A DNA stretch of 64,000 nucleotides from Coprinus comatus. Lineage: Eukaryota; Basidiomycota; Agaricomycetes; Agaricales; Agaricaceae. Both the position numbers and the translations under genes were made by a program. A model generated the notes under the pieces. That model searched no databases, was not told the DNA's origin, and worked only from the letters and a program-made list of their open reading frames with translations. The DNA lies in contig JAWPGT010000005.1 in the NCBI GenBank assembly GCA_034638255.1, forward strand, positions 744,001-808,000. Reading direction: 5' to 3'. Positions 1 to 11,427 of this stretch are shown here, in pieces. Every line of letters begins with the position of its first letter. Within the stretch, counting starts at the first letter, position 1.

Positions 1-761
1 ACACAATCAAGACTTATAGCGAAAGGGAGGTGACAAGAACTCACTTTGCGTCAATACCAGCAAGCTCTGGCCGGCTTCCAAACGCCCTCTTCCGTCTCTG
101 AATTTCATGTTGCTCACGTCTACGTTCCGCTCGAACATCCTCGTCTGCAGGCCCACCTTCATCATAGTCGATGAAATCATCGGACAAATCACCGTCTTCC
201 TCGTCGTCCCTCCCCCGCTCATCATCCCAGATTTTCCGAATATCTTGTACATGGCGTGAATTATTATCGTCGTCAAGATCGTCGTCAGAAGAGTGCACAA
301 CATTCCTCCGTTTTGAAGCAGCGGTTGGCGGGGACTCCGAAACACGTCCGCGTCTAAGTCGCGTCAGTCGATTTCTCTTGAATTTACCACCAGTATTTTC
401 GGCCAGCAGCTCTAGATCATCATCTTCAAGCTCTTCATCCTCTTCCTCTCCTATATGTTTGTTAGGTACCAATTTCCTGGGGTAGATTAGAGGACATACG
501 CTTTCGGTGGTGCCGCTTGCGCCTCTTCCGGTGTCGACGGCGTTCCCCGTCCTCGTCATTCTCTTCATCTTCGTCAACAATGAAGTTTTCTCTAATCCTG
601 CGCGCTTCCTCTTCGTCGTCTTCTCCCTCCTCAGAACTGTCATCTGTTGCATTTCCCATAACCTCGTCGCCTTCATCATCTTCCTCCTCTTGACCGGACC
701 CTTGCATAGGTTCGTCTTCTTCCGGATTTCTGTGAAATTCTTCTGCCTGCGGTGAGGACAT
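1..761 (-). CDS. SPT6: Transcription elongation factor Spt6, N-terminal part (runs off left edge)
   Basis: Spt6 is a histone chaperone that travels with RNA polymerase II. Only its acidic N-terminal region lies here. The start is the ATG at 761-759 (MSSPQAEEF). Exon 1 is 500-761, the intron is 451-499 (gtatgt..atatag, 49 nt) and exon 2 is 45-450, which ends at a gtgagt donor, so the gene continues beyond base 1. The protein is dominated by Glu/Asp runs and basic patches. It contains EEEARRIRENFIVDEDEE, which matches the conserved fungal Spt6 N-terminal signature, followed by an acidic ELEDDDLELLAENTG stretch and IRKIWDDERGRDDEEDGDLS. The catalytic-like YqgF, S1 and SH2 parts would be to the left. 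It is head to head with the deaminase gene, 126 bp between the start codons. The identification rests on the acidic signature alone. Confidence 0.82.
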
Positions 762-887
762 TGGGGCAGTTGAAGTGGCAAATGCGGTGAAGGGACAAAC
801 AGCTCGCTACATTACAGGACCCCGAATTTTCAGGTCACAGCCGCGTTACATAAGCAGGTTTCATTCTCTCCTGACTTCAAGCGCACA

Positions 888-1467
888 ATGACGGAAGTGT
901 CTGGTCCGTTCATCCTGGCTCCTCCCTGACTCTTTAATCAACTATTCAATTATAGAAACCAATCGACAACTACTCCAACTCGCCCTTGATGAGGCTCGCA
1001 AATGCCAACCTACTCCTACAGCATTTTGTGTGGGCTGCGTGATTGCGGCTCGGTGGCCACCCGAGTCATCCAAGGTGACCGTGGTGGCAACTGGTTATTC
1101 AAGAGAACTCCCCGGAAATACACATGCAGAGGCTAATGCTATAAGCAAAGCCAAAACATTACAACCAGAACAACTCCAAATGCTTTTCCCAGATGCTCTC
1201 CCTGGCAGCACAGATATCGAAACCATCCTCTCCCACTCTGATATATACACTACTCTAGAACCTTGCTCTATAAGAACATCTGGCCTCGCCCCATGTGCAG
1301 ATGCCATAATTATGGAGAGAATTCCCAGGTGCTTTATAGGTGTAGGTGAACCAGATGATTTTGTTCAATGCGAAGGCGCACGAAAATTGATAGATAAAGG
1401 GGTTGAAGTTGTATGGCTGACAGATTATCAGGAAGAATGTCTGAAGGTTGCTCGAACAGGTCATTGA
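888..1467 (+). CDS. CMP/dCMP-type zinc deaminase, probable riboflavin-pathway (RIB2-like) deaminase
   Basis: Two exons, 888-903 and 956-1467, join across a 52-nt intron to give 175 residues. The start MTEVSETNRQLLQLAL is set by the splice join; without the 16-nt first exon the domain would lack its first helix. Visible motifs are PTPTAFCVGCVIAA, the zinc-binding HAEANAISKAK (HAE) and EPCSIRTSGLAPCADAI (PCx8C). These are the complete zinc site of the cytidine deaminase fold. The PTPTAFCVGCVI segment is what I associate with the deaminase of fungal riboflavin synthesis (deamination of the 2,5-diamino-6-ribitylamino-pyrimidinone phosphate). A generic dCMP/cytosine-type deaminase is the alternative. 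Its stop lies only 50 bp from the stop of the convergent siderophore synthetase. Confidence 0.72.
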
Positions 1468-1517
1468 ATTCATGAAATAAAATTTTCGTTTATGTACTTC
1501 TACACAACGCTGGCAAT

Positions 1518-4500
1518 CTACAAGAAACGGAAATTCTGTTCTAATATGTGCGAGAATTCTTTTGTAAGCTCTTGAGCTTGTTCCAAATCAAGAATACTGG
1601 CTGCTGCTTCCACACACATACAAATCTCATCTTTCTCAGGCAATATCACAATGTCGATTGACAGGTCATTCTGTATTCAAGTGTCAGTATCTCACACAAA
1701 GGATTCGACATATCATTCGGTTGACTCGCCTTTAAGTAATTTGTGATTGGCAAATGGTCAATCACTGGTTGTGATTCGACCTTGTCAATGCTGGGCAGCT
1801 CAAACGGCAACTATTTTGCGATCAGAATTGCTCAACGTCACAAATGGTCAACTTACTTTTACAGGTTCAAGCAATCCACCTTGCGATTTTGGTGCTATAT
1901 CAAGCTTGAAAACGTTCAAGAAAACATTTGTCAATGGTTTATATATCCCGAGCAGATTATTGACGCGAGAAAAATCGGTTTGTTCGATTATGCCAGTTCG
2001 ATTGTTCAAAGTATTTTGAATTTTCTTCGCTGTGGAAAAGAGATCCCCCTTCGCATCATCCAGGTACATCGGTAGGATGTTAAAGCAAGGAAGAGTCATC
2101 TCAGTAATACGATCAAGAGAAGCCGTCCGTCCACTGTGCCAGAGTGCGAAACATGTGTCAGTAGATCGTGTGTAACTGCTCTGCAGTTGAGACCAGGCAG
2201 CGATAAGCACAGCTTGAAGTGACGTTTGCATTTCGGCCGCACGACGTTCGCACAGTACGACGTTCTTAAAGAGACTACTTGAGAAGTAAATGGTCCGCTG
2301 GAGACGATTGACGGGATGGGAATGAAGGGAAGGGAACATCGAAGGTTTATAATGAGGAGGGAAGGCAGTCAACCAATACCGATGTTGAGACTCGAGCTGG
2401 TCCTGGGTGAGCGTTATATAATTTAAGAACGTGAGTAGATCATCGCAAGGGGTAATGCTTTGGCTCTCATAAATTTCACCAATCTCCCTGGCCATGAGAG
2501 GCAAAGACCATGCATCATATTGGAAATGGTGCAAATGAAGCAGAAGTATGCTTTTATGGCTTGAATACTGCAGAATAGCTCTGGCCTGGCAATACCGGGA
2601 AGGTATTGGTTCTTCGCTAATCTTTTTGGCTCGGGACAGGGCTAATCCGTAGAACCCTTCATCCTCTACAAACTCTTCCGACCATGTATTTTCGGCGATC
2701 TCGGGCTTAAATACAACGGTACGCGGCTCTTCTGATCCATACGAACTAGCAAACGTAGACCGCAGTAAAGGGTGGCGCTGAAGGAGAAGTATCCATGACT
2801 TCTTCAAGCGCATCTTGTCCAGGTCCTCAGGTAAGTGAAATGCGAAGACGTGATGGTAGTTATTCCGCTCTGTCCTTTGCCATGCTGCGATGGAAATTTT
2901 TTGACCTGGAGACATTGGAAGAATACATTCGATAGGTGCAGACTTTTCGAATCGAGATATTATCGCTGAGATTTCTGCTGGGGGAAGAGGGGGCAGAAAA
3001 AGTTGTTGGGAAATGGTTGATGATTTACTAGCATATCCATTTGCCTTTTCAATGAGGTCTGCTATGGTTCCACTTGTTATTATGTCTGTTGTTGACAGAC
3101 GTATTCCCGTGCGCCTGCACTTGTTGGATAGCTGGATGGCCATGATGGAGTCAATTCCCAGAGTTTTGAGGATAGTCTGTTCGTTTATGACATCCACTGG
3201 TATACTCGAAATATCGGAGATCAAAGAGATAACCTCTCGAACCTTTTTATTTTCCTTGGCCTCAACGTTTGCAGCGGTAGGCGAAGCGCTCAAGGCCTTT
3301 ATAGGCTTAACTGCCTTCTCTGCGTTCAGGTGGTATGGATCCTCCATTGCTGGGTCGTCTGGATGGAACAGAATAGCGTTGATGATGACCTCCAGTCGCT
3401 GAAGTAAAGAGTCCAATGACGATAATTGTAGGAAGTCGGTTTGGGCTGCGCAATGTATGACCAGCCCCGAGTGTGTTTCATGAAATTCGACGTTAAGTGG
3501 ATACTAAGGATTTATCATTAGACCCAACAGCCATTCTGCACGTAGAAATCATAACGTACCTGTACTTGATGAGCATCGACCTTATCTTTGCAGTCAAAAC
3601 TCCAGAGGTCTGTTTTGAATTCTTGTTCTATCAAAGGTTGGAAGGAGAAGAGACTATCCCACAACATGTCCTTCTTCAAAGCCCGTTGTATAGAGCGTAA
3701 CGATGCTTGCTGCCACGAGAGAGCATCCAAGTTACTCCTTTGAATAGTTCGGAGTAAATCAATGTTTCTCGTCGTTTTTGAAAGGACTACACGGCAGGGT
3801 ATGGTGTTCTACCGTTAAATTGGTGAGCACTTCATGTGAAATGCGATATAGATATAGATATATACATACCAGGACGGGCCCAATAACGTCGCCTGCGTTT
3901 GGCATACTTCTCCCAGAGACTACGTGACCAAAGACGACATCCCCGCAACCGGTGAGCGAAGCTACTAGTTTGACCCACGCAGCTTGGGCTAAAGATTGTA
4001 ATGTGAGCTCATTGTCGCGCAATAGGGTTTTTAGCTTTAATTGATTTATGTTGATCTTTTTGGATACAGTTTTGCTGGTAACCATGTTCGACCCCTCATC
4101 ATTTCGGGGCAGTGGAAGCTGCTGGGAATTGGCAAGGTTTTTCGTCCAGAAGGCAGTACCTTTCTGTTCTTGGTAGACGAAGTAAGGTATTAAGTCGATG
4201 AATTGGGTGGTATGCGGCAAGGGTAATCCTTTGAAGATTATGTGTACAAGATGCAGCAGCAGCCCGACGGAAAATCCGTCATACAGGGCATGGTGCATCA
4301 AAAGCACGAGGCGAGGAGATTCTGAGGAAGAAGTTGATGGACGGAACAGTCGAAGTCGGATTGGAGGGTTTGCGAGGTCTGTTTCATCAAAAATTCTGAA
4401 GTTCGAGATGAAGTCGTTCAAATGTGAAGCATAATCTTCCGCAGAATTACAAACTACTTCTGTCCAATTCAATTCAGATTTCGAATGGATCGCTTGTGCC

Positions 4501-7500
4501 CAGCAACCAGAGTCATCATCAAAGTGGAACGATGTTCGGAGGATTGACAGCCTGGCAACGGCTTCATTCCAGGCATAACGAAGACGCACAAAGTCGAGTG
4601 TGGGTGAGAGAATTAAAGGGAATGCATGTGTGTATAGTCGACCTTGTGATCCGATGGTCTGTTCCTTGTTAGCTCAGTTATCCTCATTTCTTGGTATACA
4701 TATGCTTACCTGAGATAACATTCCAGCTTGTAAAGGCGTTACAGGGTGGATCTCCACGACATCGCCTGGTGTTAGTTTGAATGTGGGAGCGTCAAAGCTA
4801 CCCCGAAATTGTGATATGCTACTTTCATATAACGAAAGCACTTCCTTGTCGATTTCGCCTCCTGAATCTGAGTTGGATTCCAACAGGGTCCACAAATGTT
4901 TTAAGGTTGCGTGTTTCATTAAATCAATGGGTGATACTTTATACCCCTTTCCTCGCAAGATCTTTGCAAGGCCCACAGACTTGATAGAATCAAGCCCTAA
5001 AGTAATGAACGTAATGTCGTTGGTGAGAGTTTCCTTTCCGACACCCAGGAAGTCTGATATGATAAATCTCAATTCGTCAGGAATAGAAACCAAAGGTAAA
5101 CCACTTTCAGGTAAAGTGGAAGGGGCTGGCAGCGGATGTGAGCCCAGAGCCGATTTAAATCCTTCCACAGGCCGCCCCGTGCGGTTGCCAGCAACGATGT
5201 CCGCGACGAGAGACTCAAAGTTCTGGAGAGCTTCCACCAGAACCTCCGAATCGATGACATCTGTAAGCCACGCGGCTTGTAAATGTAATTGATCGTTTTC
5301 TGGAGATAAAACGATTTCAACTGCAAGCAGGTGCTAAAATAACAATAGCTGGGTCAATTGAACGAACAGCCTTAGCATAGGGCAACTTACATCAGGCTTG
5401 GGAGGTTTGGTTTCCAGGTGAGTCCAGATTTTACTTCTACCTTCGTGCTTAACGGAGACAGAGAACAATGTATCAAAAAGTGGTTGGCCCGGTCGAATCC
5501 AACTCTGAATCTTCCCTAAGGATACTTGCTCATACTCGATGGTCGCAGATATAGTATTCTGTACGTCAAGTAAAATGTCCTTTGTGGAAAAGTTGACCCT
5601 CATAGGAACAATGCTGATTAAAGGACACAGTGCCTCATCAATGTTGTCCAATGGAAGTAGGCGACCAGAACGAATAACCTGATCATATTGTCAACGGGGA
5701 AGCCGAAAACGAAATAAAAGTAATCAACATACTCCGAAAACGACGTCGTCCTTGTTGTAGATATGGGTCGATATTAATGAAGCAAAAGCCGTGGTAAATA
5801 CTGCTTGTAGAGTTACTTGTTTGGCTGTCGCGAAGATTTTTAGAGAAGACAATTTGGTATTGAAGGGGACTACCAGCGTTTTGCTTGCTTGCTCATTCCC
5901 TAGCGTGTATCGGGGAACGTCCCATTCGTAATTGCCCAAAATTCGAGTCCAAAAAGATTGTGCTTTGGTAAGATCAATTGAGTGTATATGGGTCAGAGTG
6001 TCCTGTACAGAAGCCGTTGTGTGGGGTGGATATTCCATGTACGCTCGCTCGACGGTGTCGAGGATAAGAGGAAGGGATATCCCATCATATAACGCATGGT
6101 GGATCGAAAACACGACATATTTGTCGGCAGGGGAAGAATACACAGAAACTGCAAAAGGAGGCTGACTGTGACAATTTTGATTGATCGTTTGTGTCAAAGG
6201 AATAGCCTCGGTTGCGTAAAACCATTGGACAAACGTGGATTCCGAATCTATTTCAGTGTTCTTTTCCCTCCAGAATATTTCACATCTTGCGGGCTTTAAA
6301 ATGACTTGAACAAGTTGTTTTCCAAAATGAAAGATAGTTCTAGAGATGTCGATATTTTATTAGTCCAAGTCAAACAAATTTGTAGATATGCAATAAACAC
6401 TTTACCTGAGTATATCTTCCTGTGCCATAACCCATTCCCAAGCCCGATGAAGCCGGGTTATAGATATATCCGATTTGCATCGCAAGAGAATGTGCTGGAC
6501 GTAGAGTGTATCATCTACCGCAGAGCGGGACAATACACCTTCTTGAACCGTGAAAGGAGGGTATACTGCATGGACAAGGTCGTTCGAGTACGCCTTGTGG
6601 ACGTCGGGAGAAGCAAGTTCGGTAAATGTGTGCATATTATTCAGTTTCTGTGGAGTGTTAGAGTCCTCGTTTCCAATCAACGCAGAGATACCTTCCAATG
6701 TGGGTGTTTTCATCATATCAGAAGCTCCTATACGTTGGCCGAGTTTCTCCCTGAGTGAGGTGGCGAATTGTATTAAACCCATGGAATCCAGTCCGCACTC
6801 GAATAAAGTCAATTGGGGATGCGGTTCAGGAATCTTGAAAGTAGTATGTTGCTTGAGAACCTCGTATACTTCTAACTCGATAAGGGATAGATCTCTTTCA
6901 TTGGGTTCTGTGTTTGCATCCGTAATCAATGAGGTCAGGTAATTGAGTTCGAGGTTCGCGAATAAACTGATTAGAGCCTTTTCGTCGGACTTTCCGTTGG
7001 GACTGAGGGGTAACCACGTTAGAGGTATAATGTGACTTGGACGCATATAGCTAGCCAATTCTATGTCACACATTTTCCTTATTTTCGTCAAGCAATCCGG
7101 CGGTGGAAGCGCCAGGTTAGGGGTCTTTGATTTCCGAGTGATGGCAGAGACGGATGGATCCCAAGTGAAAAAGGTGACAAGTTGTTGAACACCGATAACA
7201 GAGTGTTTTGCTAACACTGTGGTTGCGTCAAGAGCGAAGGTAGGGGTAGATGGTATAGCCTTTCGAACAATCGCAGAGATGCCCTCTGATTCTATTCTTA
7301 CACCCCTGAGTTTGATTTGCGTATCAATGCGTCCAAGAATTTCAATTGTAGAATTTGGCATCATTCCTGCAGATAGTAAGTAAATTAGTTTCTACGGCAA
7401 GTGAAAAAAGCACCAGAAACTTACGGACAAGGTCGCCAGTTCGGTAGGCCCAGTTACCGGGATGGGGCCATTCTTTGAAAACATTTTGTGTTAGATCAAG

Positions 7501-9194
7501 TCGGCCATGGTATCCTTTCCCAACCAATGGTCCTTCAACGACAAGTTCACCTACACCACCACGTGGAAGGATATTCATATCTCCATCAACAACCTACATA
7601 TTTGTCAATTGAGTAGTGTGTTAAATGTCCCGATAACTTACATATGCCGATACATTGGCCAAGGGACGACCGATGTTGGCTCCTGGCTTATTTCGGTCCA
7701 TGATTGTCGTGCAGCAGCCAATGGTAACCTCGCTTGGTCCATAATAATTGGCCAACATGACCTGAGGATGGTCTGCCCACTTATCAAGAATCTACAGAAG
7801 CAATCAACTCGTTTAGAACCAGCCATGTAATAGACCAGATATCGAATCTTACAGAATCGCTAATTTTTTCACCCCCACTCGCAATGTATCGGAGTGCCAT
7901 CTCGTTAGCGCCTTCTTCCTGTACAACATTCATCGTTGCCTCAATCAAACTCGGCACAAGTCCCAAATGCGTTATTCCTAAACGACGAACATATTGAGGA
8001 AGGTCCTCCAATAATTGTGATCGCGGTGCGCTTAGGAGAGGCATTCCGAGAGCTAGTGGTACAAAGGTCTCCGCTAGATGTACATCAAAGGCAATGGCTA
8101 TACAAACGTAAATCGTTAAATCACCAGGGAGTCTTGCGAGATAGACTTACAAGCAACGGCAAGATATCGACCTTGAGAAAGATCCGGCATTTTGGCCCTT
8201 GATGCATTATGACTTAGAGCCAGGATTGCTTGAGCGAGACCGTGGTGTGTGAGCAAACAACCTTTAGGTGCCCCTGTCGTGCCCGAAGTATATAGCATGT
8301 AAGCTAGATGCTCTGGTACTGCGAAATCTGCGTCGGCCGAATCCTCTGTTTTAATTGAGGCTTGAATTTGCTGGGAGTCGATATAAATCGTATGGGATCC
8401 GAACAGAGATTCGGAAGACAGGTCGGTGGTAGTGAAAACATATTTTGCACCCGAATCTCGAGAAATGTATGATTTACGCTCTTCAGGAAGTTCTGGATCA
8501 ATCTACATAGTTATTGTCAAAGAGAGTTAGGTTGTACCAGGTAAGAATCACGCACCGGAACATAACACCCTCCTGCTCTCATAATCCCCATCATAACCAC
8601 ATGGAAAAGGATGTTTCGTTGCACTGGGATATGAGGGTACATAGTTTTTAATTCCTGATCTGATGCACGGTTGTACGTTGACATGAGTTCGGGTGGCGCG
8701 GCGGACCAGTTCACAACCGGTGTCTCTGGTTCGTGAATCGCTTGATGAGAGAGCCATTGTATTTGAGAAGCGATTAGACTGGAAACGGTAGGGTGCAGAA
8801 GGCTTTTGGGTGCGCGAATTGAAAGCCACAGTTGAGATATGTCGAATGAGAAGGAAATTGGGTGCGAAGTGTCAAAAGACGCAGAAGGGTCATCATTCCA
8901 AAAGAACAGATGAGGGGTTTGCTTGTCGTTTATATCCAAAGCTTGGCGTATCTGAGCCGTAGATAGGAGCCCTGGGTTACGCATTTGGTCCTGAATTTGC
9001 TCTGAGATCGTCTTCCAAGTTGTTTCTTTCGTCCAAGTTATGCGAACAGGAACCACGGTAACCGGGAAATCTAGGAATTCAACATTCACCGGGGTTGTAT
9101 GAAGAAGAACTGTTCTACAATGAAAATACACATGCCAATCTTATCAGATATCACCTGTGATTGGGTCAAAGATATCTCTTGGCGTTGGATACAT
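1518..9194 (-). CDS. Type VI hydroxamate siderophore synthetase (single-A-domain NRPS, A-T-C-T-C-T-C)
   Basis: This is a large cytosolic peptide synthetase with one adenylation domain. A3 is YTSGTTGAPKG, A5 NYYGPSEVTIGC, A7 YRTGDLV, A8 GRIDTQIKLRGVRIE and A10 PLSPNGKSDEKAL. Three carrier domains follow (GLDSMG, GLDSIKS, GIDSIMA, each with the phosphopantetheine serine) and three condensation domains (HHALYDG, HHALYDG, HHFQYDA). This is the AT1C1T2C2T3C3 layout of the basidiomycete synthetase CsNPS2, which makes the linear trimer basidioferrin from N5-acetyl-N5-hydroxyornithine. I infer the same kind of product. About 180 residues before the A domain look like a condensation-domain remnant. 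Start chosen: ATG 9194 (MYPTPRDIFDPI), exon 9155-9194, a 45-nt intron, exon 8556-9109; phases agree. The last intron (1671-1729) is GC-AG. The stop is at 1518-1520. Every exon join I read keeps frame, so the gene looks intact. It is divergent from the ornithine monooxygenase that supplies its substrate. Confidence 0.93.
9141..9149 (-). promoter_or_regulatory. Iron-GATA motif ATCTGATAA, site 1
   Basis: TTATCAGAT on the plus strand reads ATCTGATAA on the minus strand, an exact ATCWGATAA. It lies in the first intron of the siderophore synthetase if the start at 9194 is right, otherwise in its leader. Confidence 0.65.
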
Positions 9195-9201
9195 CAGAAT
9201 T

Positions 9202-9210
9202 ATCTGATAA
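9202..9210 (+). promoter_or_regulatory. Iron-GATA motif ATCTGATAA, site 2
   Basis: Exact ATCWGATAA, 7 bp upstream of the proposed synthetase start codon. A repressor bound here would sit over the transcription start or leader. Confidence 0.7.
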
Positions 9211-9233
9211 GAATTGCATATCAGTTCCTAATA

Positions 9234-9242
9234 ATCAGATAA
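9234..9242 (+). promoter_or_regulatory. Iron-GATA motif ATCAGATAA, site 3
   Basis: Exact ATCWGATAA with the other permitted W base. It lies 23 bp from the CCAAT box on the monooxygenase side. Confidence 0.7.
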
Positions 9243-9525
9243 GATCAGAACCAGTCTCCCACTCCATTGGCTGATTGTGTACGATCTATCCCATAATACG
9301 GGCAAAATTATTGTCACCCTCGCGGAACTGGGCTTTCAGCGGCGCCTGGAAGGTGCATAATCACGGCATTTACTCCGCGAGAATGCCCGACTTGTTGCGA
9401 TGCCGCATGGGATGACACCACGAGAATAGGTCTTTACTGAGCCAGACCAGGCTCTTCAGCATTTACATAAATCGCAGAAAAATATACACACTCGGCATCT
9501 AATTTCTCTCCCACTTCCGTTACAC

Positions 9526-11427
9526 ATGTCTGGCTTGAGCTTCGAAGACACCACGTACGACCTTCTCGGTCTCGGGTTCGGTCCAGCAAACCTTTCCATA
9601 GGCGTTGTTCTTGCTGAAACTTGGTCCAAAGAGGTATATCATCAGTAACCTTCAGATAATATGAATACCAATTGACATGAATCCAAAGTCGTCCTCAGCT
9701 TCCCCGTGCCCCGTCAAAAAAGTTTTGTTTATCGAAAAAAACCCTAAATTTCAATGGCACCCGGGTATGCTGCTTCCAGACGCAAGAATGCAAATTAGGT
9801 TTGCCCATGCCCGGCTACTGAAGGATGGTTACTTACAAATTTAATGGTACAGCTTTATGAAGGATCTAGCAACTCTTCGGAACCCACAATCGCCGTTCAC
9901 GTTCCTTTCGTATTTGCATAGCCACGATAGGATTTTGTCATTCATCAACAGAGGATCGACTGTTCCTACCAGAAAGGAGTTTGCTGATTACCTCTCTTGG
10001 GCTGCACAACGAGTGCAAGCTGAAGGTGTGAATGTCCTCTATGGACATGAAATTATTGGCCTTTTCGAAGGACCGGAGAATACTATCCAGATTCGTGTCA
10101 AGAGCCTTGTCACTGGTACTGAACACGTCTTTAAAACACGTAAGTTGGCACTTTTTCCCTCATAATGAGCAGGTTGATAATATCGTATGCCAGGTGACAT
10201 TGTCATATCTCCAGGCGGCTCTGCAATAATTCCCGATTCCATGAAATCTTTCATTCAGCATCCTCGCTTCCTCCACAGCTCATCGTATGCACAGTCTATC
10301 GTGCCCATTTTGGACGAACTGCTTCAAGAGCCACGACCACTACGCATTGCGGTAGTTGGTTCGGGCCAGTCGGCAGCGGAAGTGACTTTGAATCTCCGGG
10401 AACGCCTCAGTACTGGCCCATCGAGAGGCGCCCGCCATGAGATAGACATGATGTTAAGAAAAGGTTCAATGAAGCCGAGTGATGATTCGCCGTTTGCGAA
10501 TGAAATCTTCGACCCCGCATGTAAGTTATTGCATTTCCAATCGTAGCTTTTTGTTGATTGCCTCCTAGCCACGGACGTCTGGTTTTCCTTGACATCAGAG
10601 AGAAGGAGGAACGAAATGCTTGGTGAATATCATAGCACGAACTATGGTGTTGTCAGTCCTCGAACCCTCGAACAAGTGGGTGGAAAAGTCACAAAAATCA
10701 CAACCCCTTTAATACATCTAATATCGCTCCACAGTTTTATGAAGTGATTTATGATCAGCGCCTTGATGAAGGTATCGAGCGGCGTACTGGGATCAAATCC
10801 GATGCCGCAGCACCCGTTATTAATATTCGACCCTATACGTCGATCATCCAAGTCGAGAAGACGGAGAAGGAGAAATCATGCACATGTGGTCATGTTTCCG
10901 GCCCCAGCATTTCGAAACGCGATGCTTTCAGATTTGTGACTCAGCATAAAATCAACAAGACAATAACTGAAAGCATCTACGATGTGGTCATTTGCGCTAC
11001 TGGTTATCACCGCTCGGGTTGGATCGACATTTTGAAGAATTCGGATGTTGGTAAATGGTTCGGATTAAACGCGTCGTCATCTGCAGTGCATCTCCGTCCT
11101 GCGTCAAAAAAGACTCGCAATCTAAGCGATTCATCATTCGACGTTAGCGATAGCGATTCCGCGTCTTCTACTAGTAGCTCTATCGGCACTGCACCAACTT
11201 CACCAGGGGACTCTTTAGTCCACTTAAAGGAGTTTTCCACAAACGACTTGTATATTTCCCGCGGATATCAGTTAATTCCAGTGGTAGACGAGGGGGGTGG
11301 AACGCGGAAGTCCCGAGTCTATGTTCAAGGTGTTGAGGAGTTGACACATGGTTTGAGCGATACACTTCTCAGCATTGTCGGTGTTCGTTCAGGAGAAGTT
11401 CTTACGGATATTATTAAGGGTTATTAG
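9526..11427 (+). CDS. L-ornithine N5-monooxygenase (siderophore biosynthesis, SidA family)
   Basis: This flavoprotein hydroxylates the side-chain amine of ornithine with NADPH and O2, the first committed step of hydroxamate siderophores. Six exons (9526-9633, 9689-9798, 9853-10139, 10194-10520, 10569-10675, 10735-11427) give 543 residues, all phases consistent. Visible are the FAD site [16 protein letters not shown], then [30 protein letters not shown] and [12 protein letters not shown]. The NADPH site is [23 protein letters not shown] and the C-terminal ATGYHRSGW also match the family. A Ser/Asp-rich insertion (about 35 residues near 11110-11215) interrupts the C-terminal part. It is divergent from the synthetase across a promoter with iron-GATA motifs. 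Acyltransferase and transporter genes are not adjacent. Confidence 0.95.

Larger units (their letters stand above)
9195..9525. promoter_or_regulatory. Divergent promoter of the siderophore synthetase and ornithine monooxygenase
   Basis: This 331-bp gap separates the two head-to-head start codons. It holds two exact ATCWGATAA iron-GATA motifs (9202-9210, 9234-9242); a third lies just inside the synthetase first intron. A reverse CCAAT (attgg) sits at 9266-9270, and CCAAT-binding complex with HapX is a known iron regulator in fungi. An AT-rich stretch at 9466-9500 precedes the monooxygenase start. Joint iron repression is inferred. Confidence 0.75.

Noticed and set aside
1518..9194. The synthetase as a truncated ferrichrome synthetase missing its first modules
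   Set aside because: The A-T-C-T-C-T-C order is complete for the type VI family, and the upstream DNA is a promoter, not lost coding sequence.
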